Shown piece by piece: positions 53,713-63,441 of a stretch of 64,000 nt of DNA (its first letter is position 1; each line of letters begins with the position of its first letter). The stretch spans positions 496,001 to 560,000 of the forward strand of contig NZ_CP017141.1 of assembly GCF_001721645.1 (NCBI RefSeq). Direction: 5' to 3'. Source of the stretch: Pedobacter steynii. Lineage in GTDB: Bacteria; Bacteroidota; Bacteroidia; Sphingobacteriales; Sphingobacteriaceae. The notes under the pieces were generated by a model that worked only from the letters and a program-made list of their open reading frames with translations, was not told where the DNA came from and made no database searches. A program made the position numbers and the translations under genes.

Positions 53713-54031
53713 GTCGAATCGATTTGTACAAATATGCTAAATTCTAACGGATTAGATAGCCAAGCCAATCCACATTTAAACCCCCAAAGAGAGATAATTG
53801 GATGTTATTTTTACAATTTTTTGCAATTAAAATAAATATGAAAATAGTATTTACACAATAATAAAATTAACAGCAAATAATTGTCATTCAAATACTTGTG
53901 TAACAAAATACAAGTATTTAGATTAGTCATATATCTTTAAATCAGAGGGGGGATACCTCTGTAATTTTCGTCTTTTTCAGGAATAAGTTCCTGATGGACC
54001 TAAATTGATATTGGACTGACTGAAATAAAGA
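53713..54031. other. A/T-rich control region upstream of the T9SS cargo gene
   Basis: A 319-bp non-coding region with a 10-bp perfect inverted repeat at 53890-53919 (listed separately). A -7-like TATCTTTA at about 53932 is one base from the TAnnTTTG consensus. It is divergent from the GNAT gene. No small gene was found. Confidence 0.5.
53890..53919. promoter_or_regulatory. 10-bp inverted repeat, candidate operator
   Basis: AAATACTTGT (53890-53899) and its exact complement ACAAGTATTT (53910-53919) are separated by 10 bp. The centre-to-centre distance of two helical turns fits a dimeric regulator. It lies about 115 bp upstream of the T9SS cargo gene and just before the probable -7 box. Confidence 0.5.
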
Positions 54032-55942
54032 ATGAACAAGACCATTTATATTATTTACCTGAGTTGTTTTTTAATTTTTAGCAACAAAGCCATTTCACAG
54101 ATCTGTCAGGGAAGTTTTGGTGATCCTGTCGTACAGATTGACTTTGGAAGAGGCAGTAGTTTCTTTGGCCCATCATTGGGTACAAATACAAATTATACCT
54201 ACATGGCTTTCGGATCACCACCTGATGGTTCTTATACCATCGAAAAGAGTGTAAATAGTGGGGGGGCCTGGCATCTCCTTCCAGACCATACACCAAATGA
54301 TCCTGATGGTTACCTGATGATGGTGAACGCCAGTTATGCACCCGGTATTTTTTATGCAACTGATGTTACAACCGATTTATGTCCAAATACCACTTATGAA
54401 TTTGCAGCCTGGGTATCAAATCTGCTCAAATCCCCAGGAATCAAACCGAATCTGACCTTTATGGTTCTTACTATGGACGACCAAGTGTTGAGCAGCTACA
54501 GTACCGGCGATATTCCTGAGAGCTCCCAACCGGCCTGGAAGCAATATGGATTTTTATTCCGCACCACAGGTAATGTAACCCGGGTTAAAATTAAAATCAT
54601 TAACAACGCACCCGGTGGAGTCGGAAACGATCTTGCTTTGGATGATATTACCTTCAGACCATGCGGCCCGAAAATCACTGCCGATATAGATAACTCGGGA
54701 CTAACAGAAAAAACAATTTGTGAGAATGAAAATACTGCGGTAAGTATTTCTACACAGGTAGCAGGATCAGCAAGTCTTCGTTACTTATGGCAGAGAAACA
54801 GTGGTACAGGCTGGGTTGACCTCAATAATGAAACAACCAGACAACTAACCATTCCACCTCAATCTTTACCACCCGGGAAATATGAATACCGTATGATGGC
54901 TGCAGAAGTAAACAATTTCAACTCTCCTGCATGTAGAACAGCCTCTCCTATAGTGACCCTTAAGGTAAATCCCGCACCAAAGCCAGGCCTGACTAGTCAA
55001 CAAAGCGTTTGTATAGGAAACAAGATCAATTTAAACGTGGATGGAATAGCTGACACCTATTTATGGACAGGTCCGGGTAATTATCGCTCTAATCTTAAAT
55101 CACCGGTCATTGAAAATGCCAGTCTGGCCCATGCAGGAACATATCAGGTAACCATGGTCAACTCCGGAACCTGTTCAGCTGTGGCACAGATTAATGTTTC
55201 TGTTATCCCCCCACCGGTAGCTGCAGTCGATGCTCAATCTGTTTCTATCTGCGAAGGAGCTTCAATTGCACTTAAGGCTTCCGGAGGCACAACCTATAAA
55301 TGGACGCCATCTGTAGGTTTATCTGCTGCTAATATTCCCAATCCTATTGCCTCCCCTACAATCACAACCGTTTATAATGTAGCGGTTTCTAACGGTGCCT
55401 GCGAAAGTACCACATACGTCATTGTAAATGTGCATAAAAAAGCAACAACTGATGCAGGGAATAACCGGTCAATTATAGAGGGGCAGCCCATCACACTTGA
55501 AGGCAAAGTCTCCGGTGACCACATTACGTATTTCTGGACCCCCTCCAATTATCTGGATGATCCTGCCAAACTTAATCCGGTAGCCAGTCCGCCGGAAGAC
55601 ATCACCTATACTTTAAATGTCTGGTCGGAGAAGGGTTGTCCCGGTTCCAGTTCCAGCGTTTCCATTAAGGTATTCAAAAAACTGAACATTCCGAATACCA
55701 TTACCCCTAACGGTGATGGAATCAATGATGTATGGAATATCGGCGCATTAGAGGCTTATCCTGATGCAGAAATCAAAGTTCTTAACCGGTATGGTGAACG
55801 TGTATATAGCTCCACATCTGCTCACAAAACCTGGGATGGAAGGTACAAAGGGGTAAATGTGCCCGTTGGTACTTATTATTATTTGATTAACCTTCACAAC
55901 GGACAGAAAATCCTCACAGGACCTATTACTGTTCTGAGGTAA
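54032..55942 (+). CDS. Secreted T9SS type B protein with Ig-like domains and gliding-motility-associated C-terminal domain
   Basis: A 636-residue exported protein (signal peptide about 1-22). An N-terminal beta-sandwich (about 25-210; TTYEFAAWVSNLL and NDLALDDITFRPCG) resembles a carbohydrate-binding-like fold. It is followed by Ig-like/PKD-type repeats (about 215-310, 315-390, 395-465 and 470-550). The C-terminal about 85 residues (NTITPNGDGINDVWNIG, RYGERVYSS and GTYYYLINL) are the T9SS type B sorting domain that leads to export and surface attachment. It is probably an adhesin or binding protein; the ligand is unknown. Confidence 0.9.
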   Translation: MNKTIYIIYLSCFLIFSNKAISQICQGSFGDPVVQIDFGRGSSFFGPSLGTNTNYTYMAFGSPPDGSYTIEKSVNSGGAWHLLPDHTPNDPDGYLMMVNASYAPGIFYATDVTTDLCPNTTYEFAAWVSNLLKSPGIKPNLTFMVLTMDDQVLSSYSTGDIPESSQPAWKQYGFLFRTTGNVTRVKIKIINNAPGGVGNDLALDDITFRPCGPKITADIDNSGLTEKTICENENTAVSISTQVAGSASLRYLWQRNSGTGWVDLNNETTRQLTIPPQSLPPGKYEYRMMAAEVNNFNSPACRTASPIVTLKVNPAPKPGLTSQQSVCIGNKINLNVDGIADTYLWTGPGNYRSNLKSPVIENASLAHAGTYQVTMVNSGTCSAVAQINVSVIPPPVAAVDAQSVSICEGASIALKASGGTTYKWTPSVGLSAANIPNPIASPTITTVYNVAVSNGACESTTYVIVNVHKKATTDAGNNRSIIEGQPITLEGKVSGDHITYFWTPSNYLDDPAKLNPVASPPEDITYTLNVWSEKGCPGSSSSVSIKVFKKLNIPNTITPNGDGINDVWNIGALEAYPDAEIKVLNRYGERVYSSTSAHKTWDGRYKGVNVPVGTYYYLINLHNGQKILTGPITVLR

Positions 55943-55953
55943 GGCTACAAAAA

Positions 55954-55985
55954 AAAGCGCCACAGAAAAGTTTCTGAGGCGCTTT
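55954..55985 (-). terminator. Terminator of fbaA (also near the end of the T9SS gene)
   Basis: The stem AAAGCGCC-A-CAGAAA pairs with TTTCTG-A-GGCGCTTT (one internal A-A mismatch) around a 2-nt loop. On the minus strand it is followed by eight T residues. It lies between the convergent fbaA and T9SS cargo genes and probably serves both. Confidence 0.88.
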
Positions 55986-56003
55986 CAGGATCATCAATAA
56001 AAC

Positions 56004-57083
56004 TTATAGTTTATCGCTTGCGTCCTTACAGTTTAAGTCTTCAAAAGCCTGAGTTAAACGTTTAACAAAAGCTTCTTCACCCTTACGCAACCATACGCGC
56101 GGATCATAATATTTCTTATTTGGTTTATCTTCTCCGTCAGGGTTACCGATCTGACCTTGAAGATAAGCTTCATTTGCAGTGTAATAATCTAAGATTCCTT
56201 CCCAGAATGCCCATTGCATATCAGTATCAATGTTCATCTTGATCGCTCCATAAGAGATGGCCTCTCTGATTTCTTCCTGAGAAGAACCTGATCCACCGTG
56301 GAATACAAAATTGATTGGTTTTTCTGCAGTCAATCCGAATTTCTCTTTGATGAAATCCTGAGAATTTTTAAGGATTACCGGCTGCAATTTCACGTTACCT
56401 GGTTTATAAACACCATGAACATTACCAAAAGCTGCAGCTACAGTAAATTTATCACTTACTTTACTTAGTTCCTCATAAGCATAAGCTACTTCTGAGGGCT
56501 GCGTATATAATTTTGAGCTGTCGACATCACTATTGTCAACGCCATCTTCTTCTCCACCGGTTACACCAAGTTCGATTTCAATGGTCATACCCATTTTAGC
56601 CATGCGTGCAAGATATTTAGCAGAGATTTCCATATTTTCTTCAATAGGTTCCTCTGACAAATCCAGCATATGAGAAGAGAACAATGGTTTACCGTGCTCA
56701 GCAAAAAATTTCTCTCCATGATCCAACAAACCGTCGATCCATGGTAATAATTTTTTAGCGGCATGGTCAGTATGTAATACAACTGCAACACCATAATGTT
56801 CTGCTAATAAATGAACGTGTTTAGCCGCAGACACAGCTCCCAATACGCAGGCATTTAAATTGTCATTATTCAATGTCTTTCCTGCATAAAATTGGGCACC
56901 GCCATTTGACAGCTGAATCATAACAGGTGAATTAACCGCTTTAGCTGTTTCCATTACCGCATTGATCGTGTTGGTACCGGTAACATTAACCGCAGGTAAT
57001 GCAAACTGATGTTTTTTAGCCTGTTCAAATAATTCCTGAACGGCATCTCCGTAAATTACGCCTTTATAGCCTTTTAAACTCAT
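56004..57083 (-). CDS. fbaA: Class II fructose-bisphosphate aldolase
   Basis: A 359-residue zinc-dependent aldolase of the E. coli FbaA type. The zinc ligands are seen in VVLHTDHAAKKLL, EIELGVTGGEEDGVD, AAFGNVHGVYKPGNV and NFVFHGGSGSSQEEI, and the C-terminus includes KMNIDTDMQWAFWEG. It interconverts fructose-1,6-bisphosphate with DHAP and G3P. The gene is monocistronic with its own terminator and a 108-bp upstream gap shared with the divergent CBU_0592-like gene. Confidence 0.96.
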   Translation of the reverse strand: MSLKGYKGVIYGDAVQELFEQAKKHQFALPAVNVTGTNTINAVMETAKAVNSPVMIQLSNGGAQFYAGKTLNNDNLNACVLGAVSAAKHVHLLAEHYGVAVVLHTDHAAKKLLPWIDGLLDHGEKFFAEHGKPLFSSHMLDLSEEPIEENMEISAKYLARMAKMGMTIEIELGVTGGEEDGVDNSDVDSSKLYTQPSEVAYAYEELSKVSDKFTVAAAFGNVHGVYKPGNVKLQPVILKNSQDFIKEKFGLTAEKPINFVFHGGSGSSQEEIREAISYGAIKMNIDTDMQWAFWEGILDYYTANEAYLQGQIGNPDGEDKPNKKYYDPRVWLRKGEEAFVKRLTQAFEDLNCKDASDKL

Positions 57084-57191
57084 TTTTTATTTTTTTTTAT
57101 ATGCCGAAGTTATGAAAAATATCACGCTGACCAAATCTGTGGCCAACAAATTATAAACTAATTTAATAACTTTAAGCCGACACACCTTACT

Positions 57192-57455
57192 ATGCTACAG
57201 ACTTTATTTACTTGCATCGGCTGGCTTGGAGTGGTATTCTGTACCCTCGGCTATTTCCTGTTGAGCGTTAAAATCATCAAGGCAGATTCTCTTATTTTTC
57301 AATTGCTGAATATTATCGGCGGCTTATGTCTGGTCACTATCGCATTGGAAAGTGATGATATGCCCAATGCTGTTGCCAATCTGCTTTGGATGTTTATCGG
57401 TCTCTATGCCCTGGGACGTCAGTTAAGGACTCAGGCAAATGCATCTAAGAAATAA
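57192..57455 (+). CDS. CBU_0592-family small membrane protein
   Basis: An 87-residue protein with three transmembrane helices (about 4-25, 33-52 and 57-76): CIGWLGVVFCTLGYFLLSV, FQLLNIIGGLCLVTIAL and NLLWMFIGLYALGRQ. This matches the CBU_0592-like domain family, whose function is unknown. Its end overlaps the convergent TetR gene by 11 bp. Confidence 0.75.
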   Translation: MLQTLFTCIGWLGVVFCTLGYFLLSVKIIKADSLIFQLLNIIGGLCLVTIALESDDMPNAVANLLWMFIGLYALGRQLRTQANASKK

Positions 57456-58050
57456 TGGGTGTGATGCCTAATATCTGATACGCATTACGCTTATAATCAT
57501 CGAGTTTTTTCTGATAGGCCAGTTTATCACTCTCCATGGAAAGATAAAAGTAAGCTCCGTCCACCAATACAAAAATCAGGTCGGCAGTGCTCTTCGGATC
57601 TGAAATTTTTAACTCATTTGTCTGATTACATTGTTCAATGATCATAGCAAGGGTGAAACGCAAAGAATCCAAAATGGCCTTATATTTTATCTTGATCTTT
57701 TTCTCCCGGAAGGCCAGCGCATAAAAAGTATAAAAAAGCCCGTCATCGAACAATAGGTTCCACTTCTTGGAGAAAAGCATTTCTATTGTTTTTTGCAAAT
57801 CGGCAATCGTTACTCCTTTCTTCTGCTCTACTGTAAAAATAAGCAGATACCTTTCCAGTATATAATCTATTAATGCATAAGTAAGGTCTTCTTTAGTCTC
57901 AAAATAATGGATAACCAGGCTTGGATTGATATCCATCACTTTCGCAATCTTTGCAATTGAGGTATTTTCATACCCCTCTTTCTTGGCAACCTTATAAAAC
58001 ACTTTTATAATTTCCCGTTGTCTTTCTTCTTTAAGACTTTTTCTACCCAT
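57445..58050 (-). CDS. TetR/AcrR-family transcriptional regulator
   Basis: A 201-residue all-helical repressor. The N-terminal HTH reads GYENTSIAKIAKVMDINPSLVIHYFETKEDLTYALIDYIL, and the C-terminal ligand domain spans about 65-200. It is divergent from the SusC/SusD pair, with a palindrome at 58120-58137 in between. It may repress itself and possibly the transporter genes; the ligand is unknown. Confidence 0.9.
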   Translation of the reverse strand: MGRKSLKEERQREIIKVFYKVAKKEGYENTSIAKIAKVMDINPSLVIHYFETKEDLTYALIDYILERYLLIFTVEQKKGVTIADLQKTIEMLFSKKWNLLFDDGLFYTFYALAFREKKIKIKYKAILDSLRFTLAMIIEQCNQTNELKISDPKSTADLIFVLVDGAYFYLSMESDKLAYQKKLDDYKRNAYQILGITPIIS

Positions 58051-58119
58051 ACTTCTTAATGGTTCTTAATACGGCAAACTACTCAAAAGTAATGTTACAA
58101 CGCAAATTTATTTTAATAG

Positions 58120-58137
58120 ATTGAATGAATGTTCAAT
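58120..58137. promoter_or_regulatory. Palindrome between tetR and susC, candidate TetR operator
   Basis: ATTGAA-TGAATG-TTCAAT has perfect 6-bp arms with a 6-bp centre, the size and style of TetR-family operators. It lies 69 bp upstream of the TetR start and 107 bp upstream of the SusC start. A further 9-bp inverted pair (GTAATGTTA and TAACATTAC) flanks it in the same intergenic region. Confidence 0.6.
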
Positions 58138-58244
58138 TAAATTATTAATTTGATATTAACATTACAATAACATGAGCACCAGAACTTAGCGCCGCCTTGA
58201 AGGGGATAAATTTCTAACCAAACCAACTTAATATTAATGTTATT

Positions 58245-61200
58245 ATGAAAAAAAAATTACCATTTTCTCCACAATGGAGGAACAAGGTGTATCCATTATT
58301 TTGGATGATCTGCCTCCTGTTCAGCACCACCATTAGTTTTGCACAGGACATCGCCTTAAAAGGAGAAGTCCTTGATGCGGAAACAAGGGGACCTATTCCC
58401 TCAGTCAACGTCAGTGTAAAGGGAACTTCCCAGCGAACCAGTACGGATGCAAACGGAAAATATACCCTGAATAAAGTACCTTCCGGATCAACAATTGTGT
58501 TTACCTATATCGGGTATAAACAGGAAGAAAAAAAACTTAGCGGACAAACACAACTCAATATTACCCTAAGTCCGGATTACGGGAAACTGGACGAAGTGGT
58601 CGTAGTAGGTTTCGGAAGCAAGAAAAAAATAAACATTGCAGGAGCAATTGATCAGATTTCCGGAAAAGCACTGGAATCCCGCCCCTCAGCGAATGTGATA
58701 CAGGCGCTTCAGGGACTGAGTCCTGGCCTGAACATCACTTATGGAGGTGGTGCACCGGGAACACTACCTGTCATTAACATCAGGGGCTATACTTCCATCA
58801 ACGGAGGATCTCCTTTAGTTGTTATTGATGGGATTCCGGCCACGAGCACCGACGATATGCTCCGTTTAAACCCTTCGGATATCTCTTCATTTACGGTACT
58901 TCGAGATGCGGCTTCTGCAGCCATTTATGGCGCCAGAGCAGCTTTCGGGGTGATCCTGATCACCACAAAACAAGGGGCTGTCGGTAAACAAACCATCAGC
59001 TATAACACTTACGCATCCTGGGGGAAACCTACCCTCCTTCCTAAACCGGTAACGGACCCTTACATTTTTTCGAGAGTTTTGGAAACCGCTACAGACAACA
59101 CCCCATGGGATTATGTAAATTATTCAGACGAACATTACCGATGGGCAAAAGAAAGGTCAGAAAATCCGTCCGTAGCAGATACCAGAATAGATCCCAAAGA
59201 TCCCACAAAATGGGCATACATGGGCAGCAATGACTGGTACGATTACTTCTTTAATAAAGCCAGCTTCTCTCAAAACCATTCTCTTGCCTTTTCAGGTGGG
59301 GTCAATATCAACGACAAGCCATTGAGCTACTACCTTTCCGCTGATTATACCAAAGAGAATGGCCTGAATAAGCTAACTGACGATTTCTGGGACAGATATG
59401 GACTTCGTTCAAAACTCGGGTTCTCTCCGTTAAGTTGGCTTAAGCTGGACAACAACCTCAATATTTACGAAACAAAAAAGGCATTGCCAAACGCCAGCAT
59501 TACCGATCTCTATTATTTAAGGCCCACTGATGTGGCTAAAAATCCAGACGGGACCTGGGCAAATACCGCGGCAGGCACCCTGGCAGCCCGTTTAACAGAT
59601 GGAGGAAAGAATATAGAAAATATGATCGGATTCCAGAACATCACCAGCGCAACCGCTACATTTTTAAATGGCGACCTGCAGGTAAATGGGGATGCTTCAT
59701 TTAAAAGAGAACTTTGGAAATATCACTTCGACTCCAAGAAATACAATATCGGCTACGGCCCGAATGATGTACGGTTAGAGGGTGGAAACGGCTTTGTTAC
59801 GGAAAACAATGGCTATCTGTACACCAACGCGTTTAACTTATACACGACCTACAAAAAAACCATAGGCAATCACTTTTTCAGTGCCATGGCCGGTTACAAC
59901 AGCGAAAACTATAGATATTCGACAATAAATGCGTCAAGACAGTCGCTTATCTCCTCTTCATTGCCATACCTGAGTTTAACTAACGGAGAAATGAGCGTCG
60001 GAGCAGGCTATGAAGCCTATGCGACAACCAGCGCATTTGGCCGCTTAAATTATACCTTTAAAGATCGTTATATTTTAGAAGCAACAGGAAGATATGATGG
60101 GTCATCCCGTTTTCCTATTTCCAGACGCTGGGGATTCTTCCCTTCGGTCTCCGGAGCATGGATTGCAAGTGCGGAAGAGTTCTTTCAACCGCTTTCCAAT
60201 GTTCTTTCCACTTTTAAACTCAGGACTTCTTATGGTAATCTTGGAAACCAAAACCCATCTTCCAATGCTTATCTGAGGGATTTCGGATACATTCAAACCC
60301 TGCCTGCAGGAACTTCCCCTTATCTGATTAACGGTGCTCAGCAACAAGTCATCACAGGTGCTCCTGCATTAGCTGTAGATCCAAACACTTATACCTGGGA
60401 AAAAGTATCCACTTTGAACATGGGAACAGATATTGGCCTGTTTAAAGATAAGTTCCTGATCGCATTCGATTATTTTATAAGAGATACCAAAGGAATGTTA
60501 ACCGCCGCGCAGGAATTACCAGGAGTTCTGGGTACTGCCGTTCCCAAACAAAATGCGGCAGATTTAAGAACAAAAGGATGGGAACTTTCGGTTACTTACA
60601 GAGACCGTTTTGACCTGGGCTCCAAACCTTTTAGTTTCGAAACTAAGTTTACCCTTGCCGACTCCCGCGCTAAGATTACCAAATTCAAAAATAATCAGAA
60701 GCTCTTTTCAAATTATCGGGAAGGCCAGTACATTGGTGAGATCTGGGGCTTGGAAAATGATGGTATGTTTGAAAATAAAGAACAAATTGCCGCTTTGGAT
60801 CAAAAGAGCATCGTGCCCTGGGCAGCCCTGGACATCGTTCCCGGCTGGCCAAGATATAAAGACCTGAATGGAGATAAGAAAATTGAAAAAGGTCTAAGCA
60901 GTGAAGACCCGAAAGACCTCAGAATTATCGGCAACAGCACAGACCGTTACACGGTTGGTGCAAACCTGAATATGGACTGGAACGGTTTCGATTTGGGCAT
61001 ATTCGTTCAGGGCGTCCTGAAAAGAGATTTTTACCCGCACCATTACCTTTTCTGGGGACCATACCAGCAGCCTTATGCCAACGTATATCCATGGAACCTG
61101 AACTTTTACAGGGGAGCAGCTGATTCTCCGGAGCAAAGGGCAAAACACTCTGCCTCCTATATTGCTGCTGGTCTGGCAGATGCAAATCTTAATTCAGAAT

Positions 61201-61508
61201 ATCCGGTATTGCAATCCTGGCTGGCAGATGCCAATAATGGTCAGGGCTTAGACATCCCACAAACAAAATATCTGTTAAATGGTGCTTACCTGAGAATTAA
61301 AAATGTATCTCTGGGTTATACCTTGCCTGCGCAATTAACCAAACGTCTTAAACTTGGTCGCCTTCGTGTTTATGTATCCGGAGAAAATCTTTATGAATTC
61401 TCTTCGATTAAAAAATATGTAGACCCGGAAGCGGTAAACCAGGGTTCAAGTGCATGGGCATATCCTTTTCAGAGAAAGTATGCAGTTGGTCTAAATCTGG
61501 ACTTTTAA
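58245..61508 (+). CDS. SusC/RagA-family TonB-linked outer-membrane transporter
   Basis: A 1087-residue transporter. The signal peptide (about 1-33; ISFAQ) is followed by a carboxypeptidase-like domain (about 38-112, LKGEVLDAETRGPIPSVNVSV), the plug (about 115-240; DEVVVVGFGSKKKINIAGAI and SSFTVLRDAASAAIYGARA) and a large barrel ending AVGLNLDF with a terminal Phe. There is no STN domain. It works with the SusD-like lipoprotein 34 bp downstream. No enzyme gene accompanies the pair, so the substrate is undefined. Confidence 0.94.
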   Translation: MKKKLPFSPQWRNKVYPLFWMICLLFSTTISFAQDIALKGEVLDAETRGPIPSVNVSVKGTSQRTSTDANGKYTLNKVPSGSTIVFTYIGYKQEEKKLSGQTQLNITLSPDYGKLDEVVVVGFGSKKKINIAGAIDQISGKALESRPSANVIQALQGLSPGLNITYGGGAPGTLPVINIRGYTSINGGSPLVVIDGIPATSTDDMLRLNPSDISSFTVLRDAASAAIYGARAAFGVILITTKQGAVGKQTISYNTYASWGKPTLLPKPVTDPYIFSRVLETATDNTPWDYVNYSDEHYRWAKERSENPSVADTRIDPKDPTKWAYMGSNDWYDYFFNKASFSQNHSLAFSGGVNINDKPLSYYLSADYTKENGLNKLTDDFWDRYGLRSKLGFSPLSWLKLDNNLNIYETKKALPNASITDLYYLRPTDVAKNPDGTWANTAAGTLAARLTDGGKNIENMIGFQNITSATATFLNGDLQVNGDASFKRELWKYHFDSKKYNIGYGPNDVRLEGGNGFVTENNGYLYTNAFNLYTTYKKTIGNHFFSAMAGYNSENYRYSTINASRQSLISSSLPYLSLTNGEMSVGAGYEAYATTSAFGRLNYTFKDRYILEATGRYDGSSRFPISRRWGFFPSVSGAWIASAEEFFQPLSNVLSTFKLRTSYGNLGNQNPSSNAYLRDFGYIQTLPAGTSPYLINGAQQQVITGAPALAVDPNTYTWEKVSTLNMGTDIGLFKDKFLIAFDYFIRDTKGMLTAAQELPGVLGTAVPKQNAADLRTKGWELSVTYRDRFDLGSKPFSFETKFTLADSRAKITKFKNNQKLFSNYREGQYIGEIWGLENDGMFENKEQIAALDQKSIVPWAALDIVPGWPRYKDLNGDKKIEKGLSSEDPKDLRIIGNSTDRYTVGANLNMDWNGFDLGIFVQGVLKRDFYPHHYLFWGPYQQPYANVYPWNLNFYRGAADSPEQRAKHSASYIAAGLADANLNSEYPVLQSWLADANNGQGLDIPQTKYLLNGAYLRIKNVSLGYTLPAQLTKRLKLGRLRVYVSGENLYEFSSIKKYVDPEAVNQGSSAWAYPFQRKYAVGLNLDF

Positions 61509-61542
61509 CCATCAGGTATTCATCATTATTAAAAAATCAGTC

Positions 61543-63333
61543 ATGAAGAAAAACATATATATTGCATTCATCGTCATCATAGGTACATTAGTGGCCTGCA
61601 AAAAAGGAGATCTGGATCGTTTTCCACAAACACAAATTGCCCCTAATCTCTTCTTTAACTCAGAAGAGGATCTGGCTTTGTATGTCAACGGTTTGATCTC
61701 ACAGCCAGACCGGAACAGTTACCTGAACGACCAGAGTAGCGATAACGTCGCAACCACTGCTGCGGTCGAAGTAAAAAACATTATGGGGGACAAAGCAAAT
61801 GCACAAAACATTACCGATGGATGGAACTGGGGCAGGTTGCGAAACATCAATTATTTTCTGGAAAACTACAATAAAGCTAAAGTCAGTAATGAGATCAAAA
61901 ACCATTACGTCGGTTTAGCAAGATATTACCGTGCCGAATTTTATCTGGAGAAGATCAAACGCTTTTCGGATGTTCCATGGTATTCAAAAACCTTAAATCC
62001 GGACGATGCTGAATTATTCAAAGGACGCGATCCACGCGCGCTGGTTATCGATAGCATTATGGCCGATCTTGATTTCGCCTATAAAAACACACGGGAGAAA
62101 GTTCCTAGCGGAACGCCAGGCAAGTGGTCAGTGGCCACCTTTTATGCCAGAGCGGCATTGTATGAAGGTACCTACCGTAAATACCATGCTGAACTTAACC
62201 TGACCAGTTCTGCCAATGCTTTTCTTGAAACTGCGGCAAAAGTTGCCGGAGAGGTCATGGCTTCCAACAAATTTTCAATCTACAATACCGGTAAGCCACA
62301 GGAAGATTATGCGGCCTTATTTGGAAGTCAGGACCTGACCTCGAATCCGGAAGTGATCCTGGCTAATGTTTTTGACATGAGTAAGAGCAGAAGTCAGAAT
62401 GTAAATTCTGTTGTTTTTGGAGACTATGAACAGGCTCCTGCCAAAGATCTGATACAATCTTATCTGATGAAAGATGGTAGCCGGTTCACAGATCTGCCGG
62501 ATTATCATAAAATAGGCTTTGTAAAAGAATTTGAAAACCGGGATGCACGTCTTTCACAGACGATGGTATACCCCGGCTGGATAAGGGTTCCGGATACGAA
62601 ACCTTACATTCAAAGCTTAAATAAAAACTTCACGGGTTACCATCAACTGAAAGGTTATGTCAACAGTACTGAAGCGAGCATCCTGAATGGCGTAGACTTC
62701 CCGGTTTACCGCTATGCAGAAGTCCTGCTTACCTATGCAGAAGCACTTGCTGAACTTGGAACGTTAAATCAATCCCAATTGGACCAGTCGGTAAATCTGC
62801 TTAGAAAAAGAGCCGGGCAACCCAATCTGAATATGGGTATTGCAAATGCAAACCCAGACCCGCTGATGAAACAACAGTTTGGGAATGTGAGCTCAAACAT
62901 AGGCGTTATTCTGGAGATCAGAAGAGAACGCAGAATAGAATTTGCTTTTGAAAACAGCAGATATGATGACCTGATGAGATGGAAAGCAGGTAAACTGCTG
63001 ACCAAAAGTCCGGAGGGCATGTATTTCCAGGGTTTAGGTAAATACGACCTGACAGGAGATGGAGTGGCAGACATCATTTTAATCGATCGGTCAATGACCA
63101 TTCCCGCGGAAGAGCAAAAGGAAATCAATTCTCTGGGTGTAAAACTCATCTATTACCGTACAGGCACCATTGGTTCGGATGCTACGGTCTATCTCAAAAA
63201 TGGAACTAACGGCGGTCTTATTGTCACCGAATCCGTTACCCGTAATTTTGAAGAACCAAAATATTATTACCGACCAATCCCACAACAACAGGTGCTCTTA
63301 AACGAGAATCTGAAACAAATATTTGGCTGGTAA
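61543..63333 (+). CDS. SusD/RagB-family outer-membrane lipoprotein
   Basis: A 596-residue lipoprotein with lipobox LVAC (Cys19) and mature start KKGDLDRFPQTQIAP. SusD TPR helices (YVGLARYYRAEFYLEKIKRF and YRYAEVLLTYAEALAELG) and the C-terminal RagB/SusD motif RRERRIEFAFENSRYDDLMRWK are present. It caps the SusC transporter encoded upstream and takes part in substrate capture. It ends shortly before accD on the same strand, separated by a hairpin. Confidence 0.94.
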   Translation: MKKNIYIAFIVIIGTLVACKKGDLDRFPQTQIAPNLFFNSEEDLALYVNGLISQPDRNSYLNDQSSDNVATTAAVEVKNIMGDKANAQNITDGWNWGRLRNINYFLENYNKAKVSNEIKNHYVGLARYYRAEFYLEKIKRFSDVPWYSKTLNPDDAELFKGRDPRALVIDSIMADLDFAYKNTREKVPSGTPGKWSVATFYARAALYEGTYRKYHAELNLTSSANAFLETAAKVAGEVMASNKFSIYNTGKPQEDYAALFGSQDLTSNPEVILANVFDMSKSRSQNVNSVVFGDYEQAPAKDLIQSYLMKDGSRFTDLPDYHKIGFVKEFENRDARLSQTMVYPGWIRVPDTKPYIQSLNKNFTGYHQLKGYVNSTEASILNGVDFPVYRYAEVLLTYAEALAELGTLNQSQLDQSVNLLRKRAGQPNLNMGIANANPDPLMKQQFGNVSSNIGVILEIRRERRIEFAFENSRYDDLMRWKAGKLLTKSPEGMYFQGLGKYDLTGDGVADIILIDRSMTIPAEEQKEINSLGVKLIYYRTGTIGSDATVYLKNGTNGGLIVTESVTRNFEEPKYYYRPIPQQQVLLNENLKQIFGW

Positions 63334-63345
63334 ATACCTGTTTTT

Positions 63346-63377
63346 TAACTGCCTCATCATAAAGTATGAGGCAGTTA
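63346..63377 (+). terminator. Hairpin after the second susD gene
   Basis: A perfect 12-bp stem TAACTGCCTCAT/ATGAGGCAGTTA with an 8-nt loop lies 13 bp after the stop. No T-run follows on the plus strand (AGAAAC), so termination may be partial. It separates the SusD gene from accD. Confidence 0.6.
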
Positions 63378-63441
63378 GAAACAAGGGCTTCTGTTCTGAT
63401 TTTTTTTTGTTTCTTTGTACTCGCATTTTTCAACAAATAAC

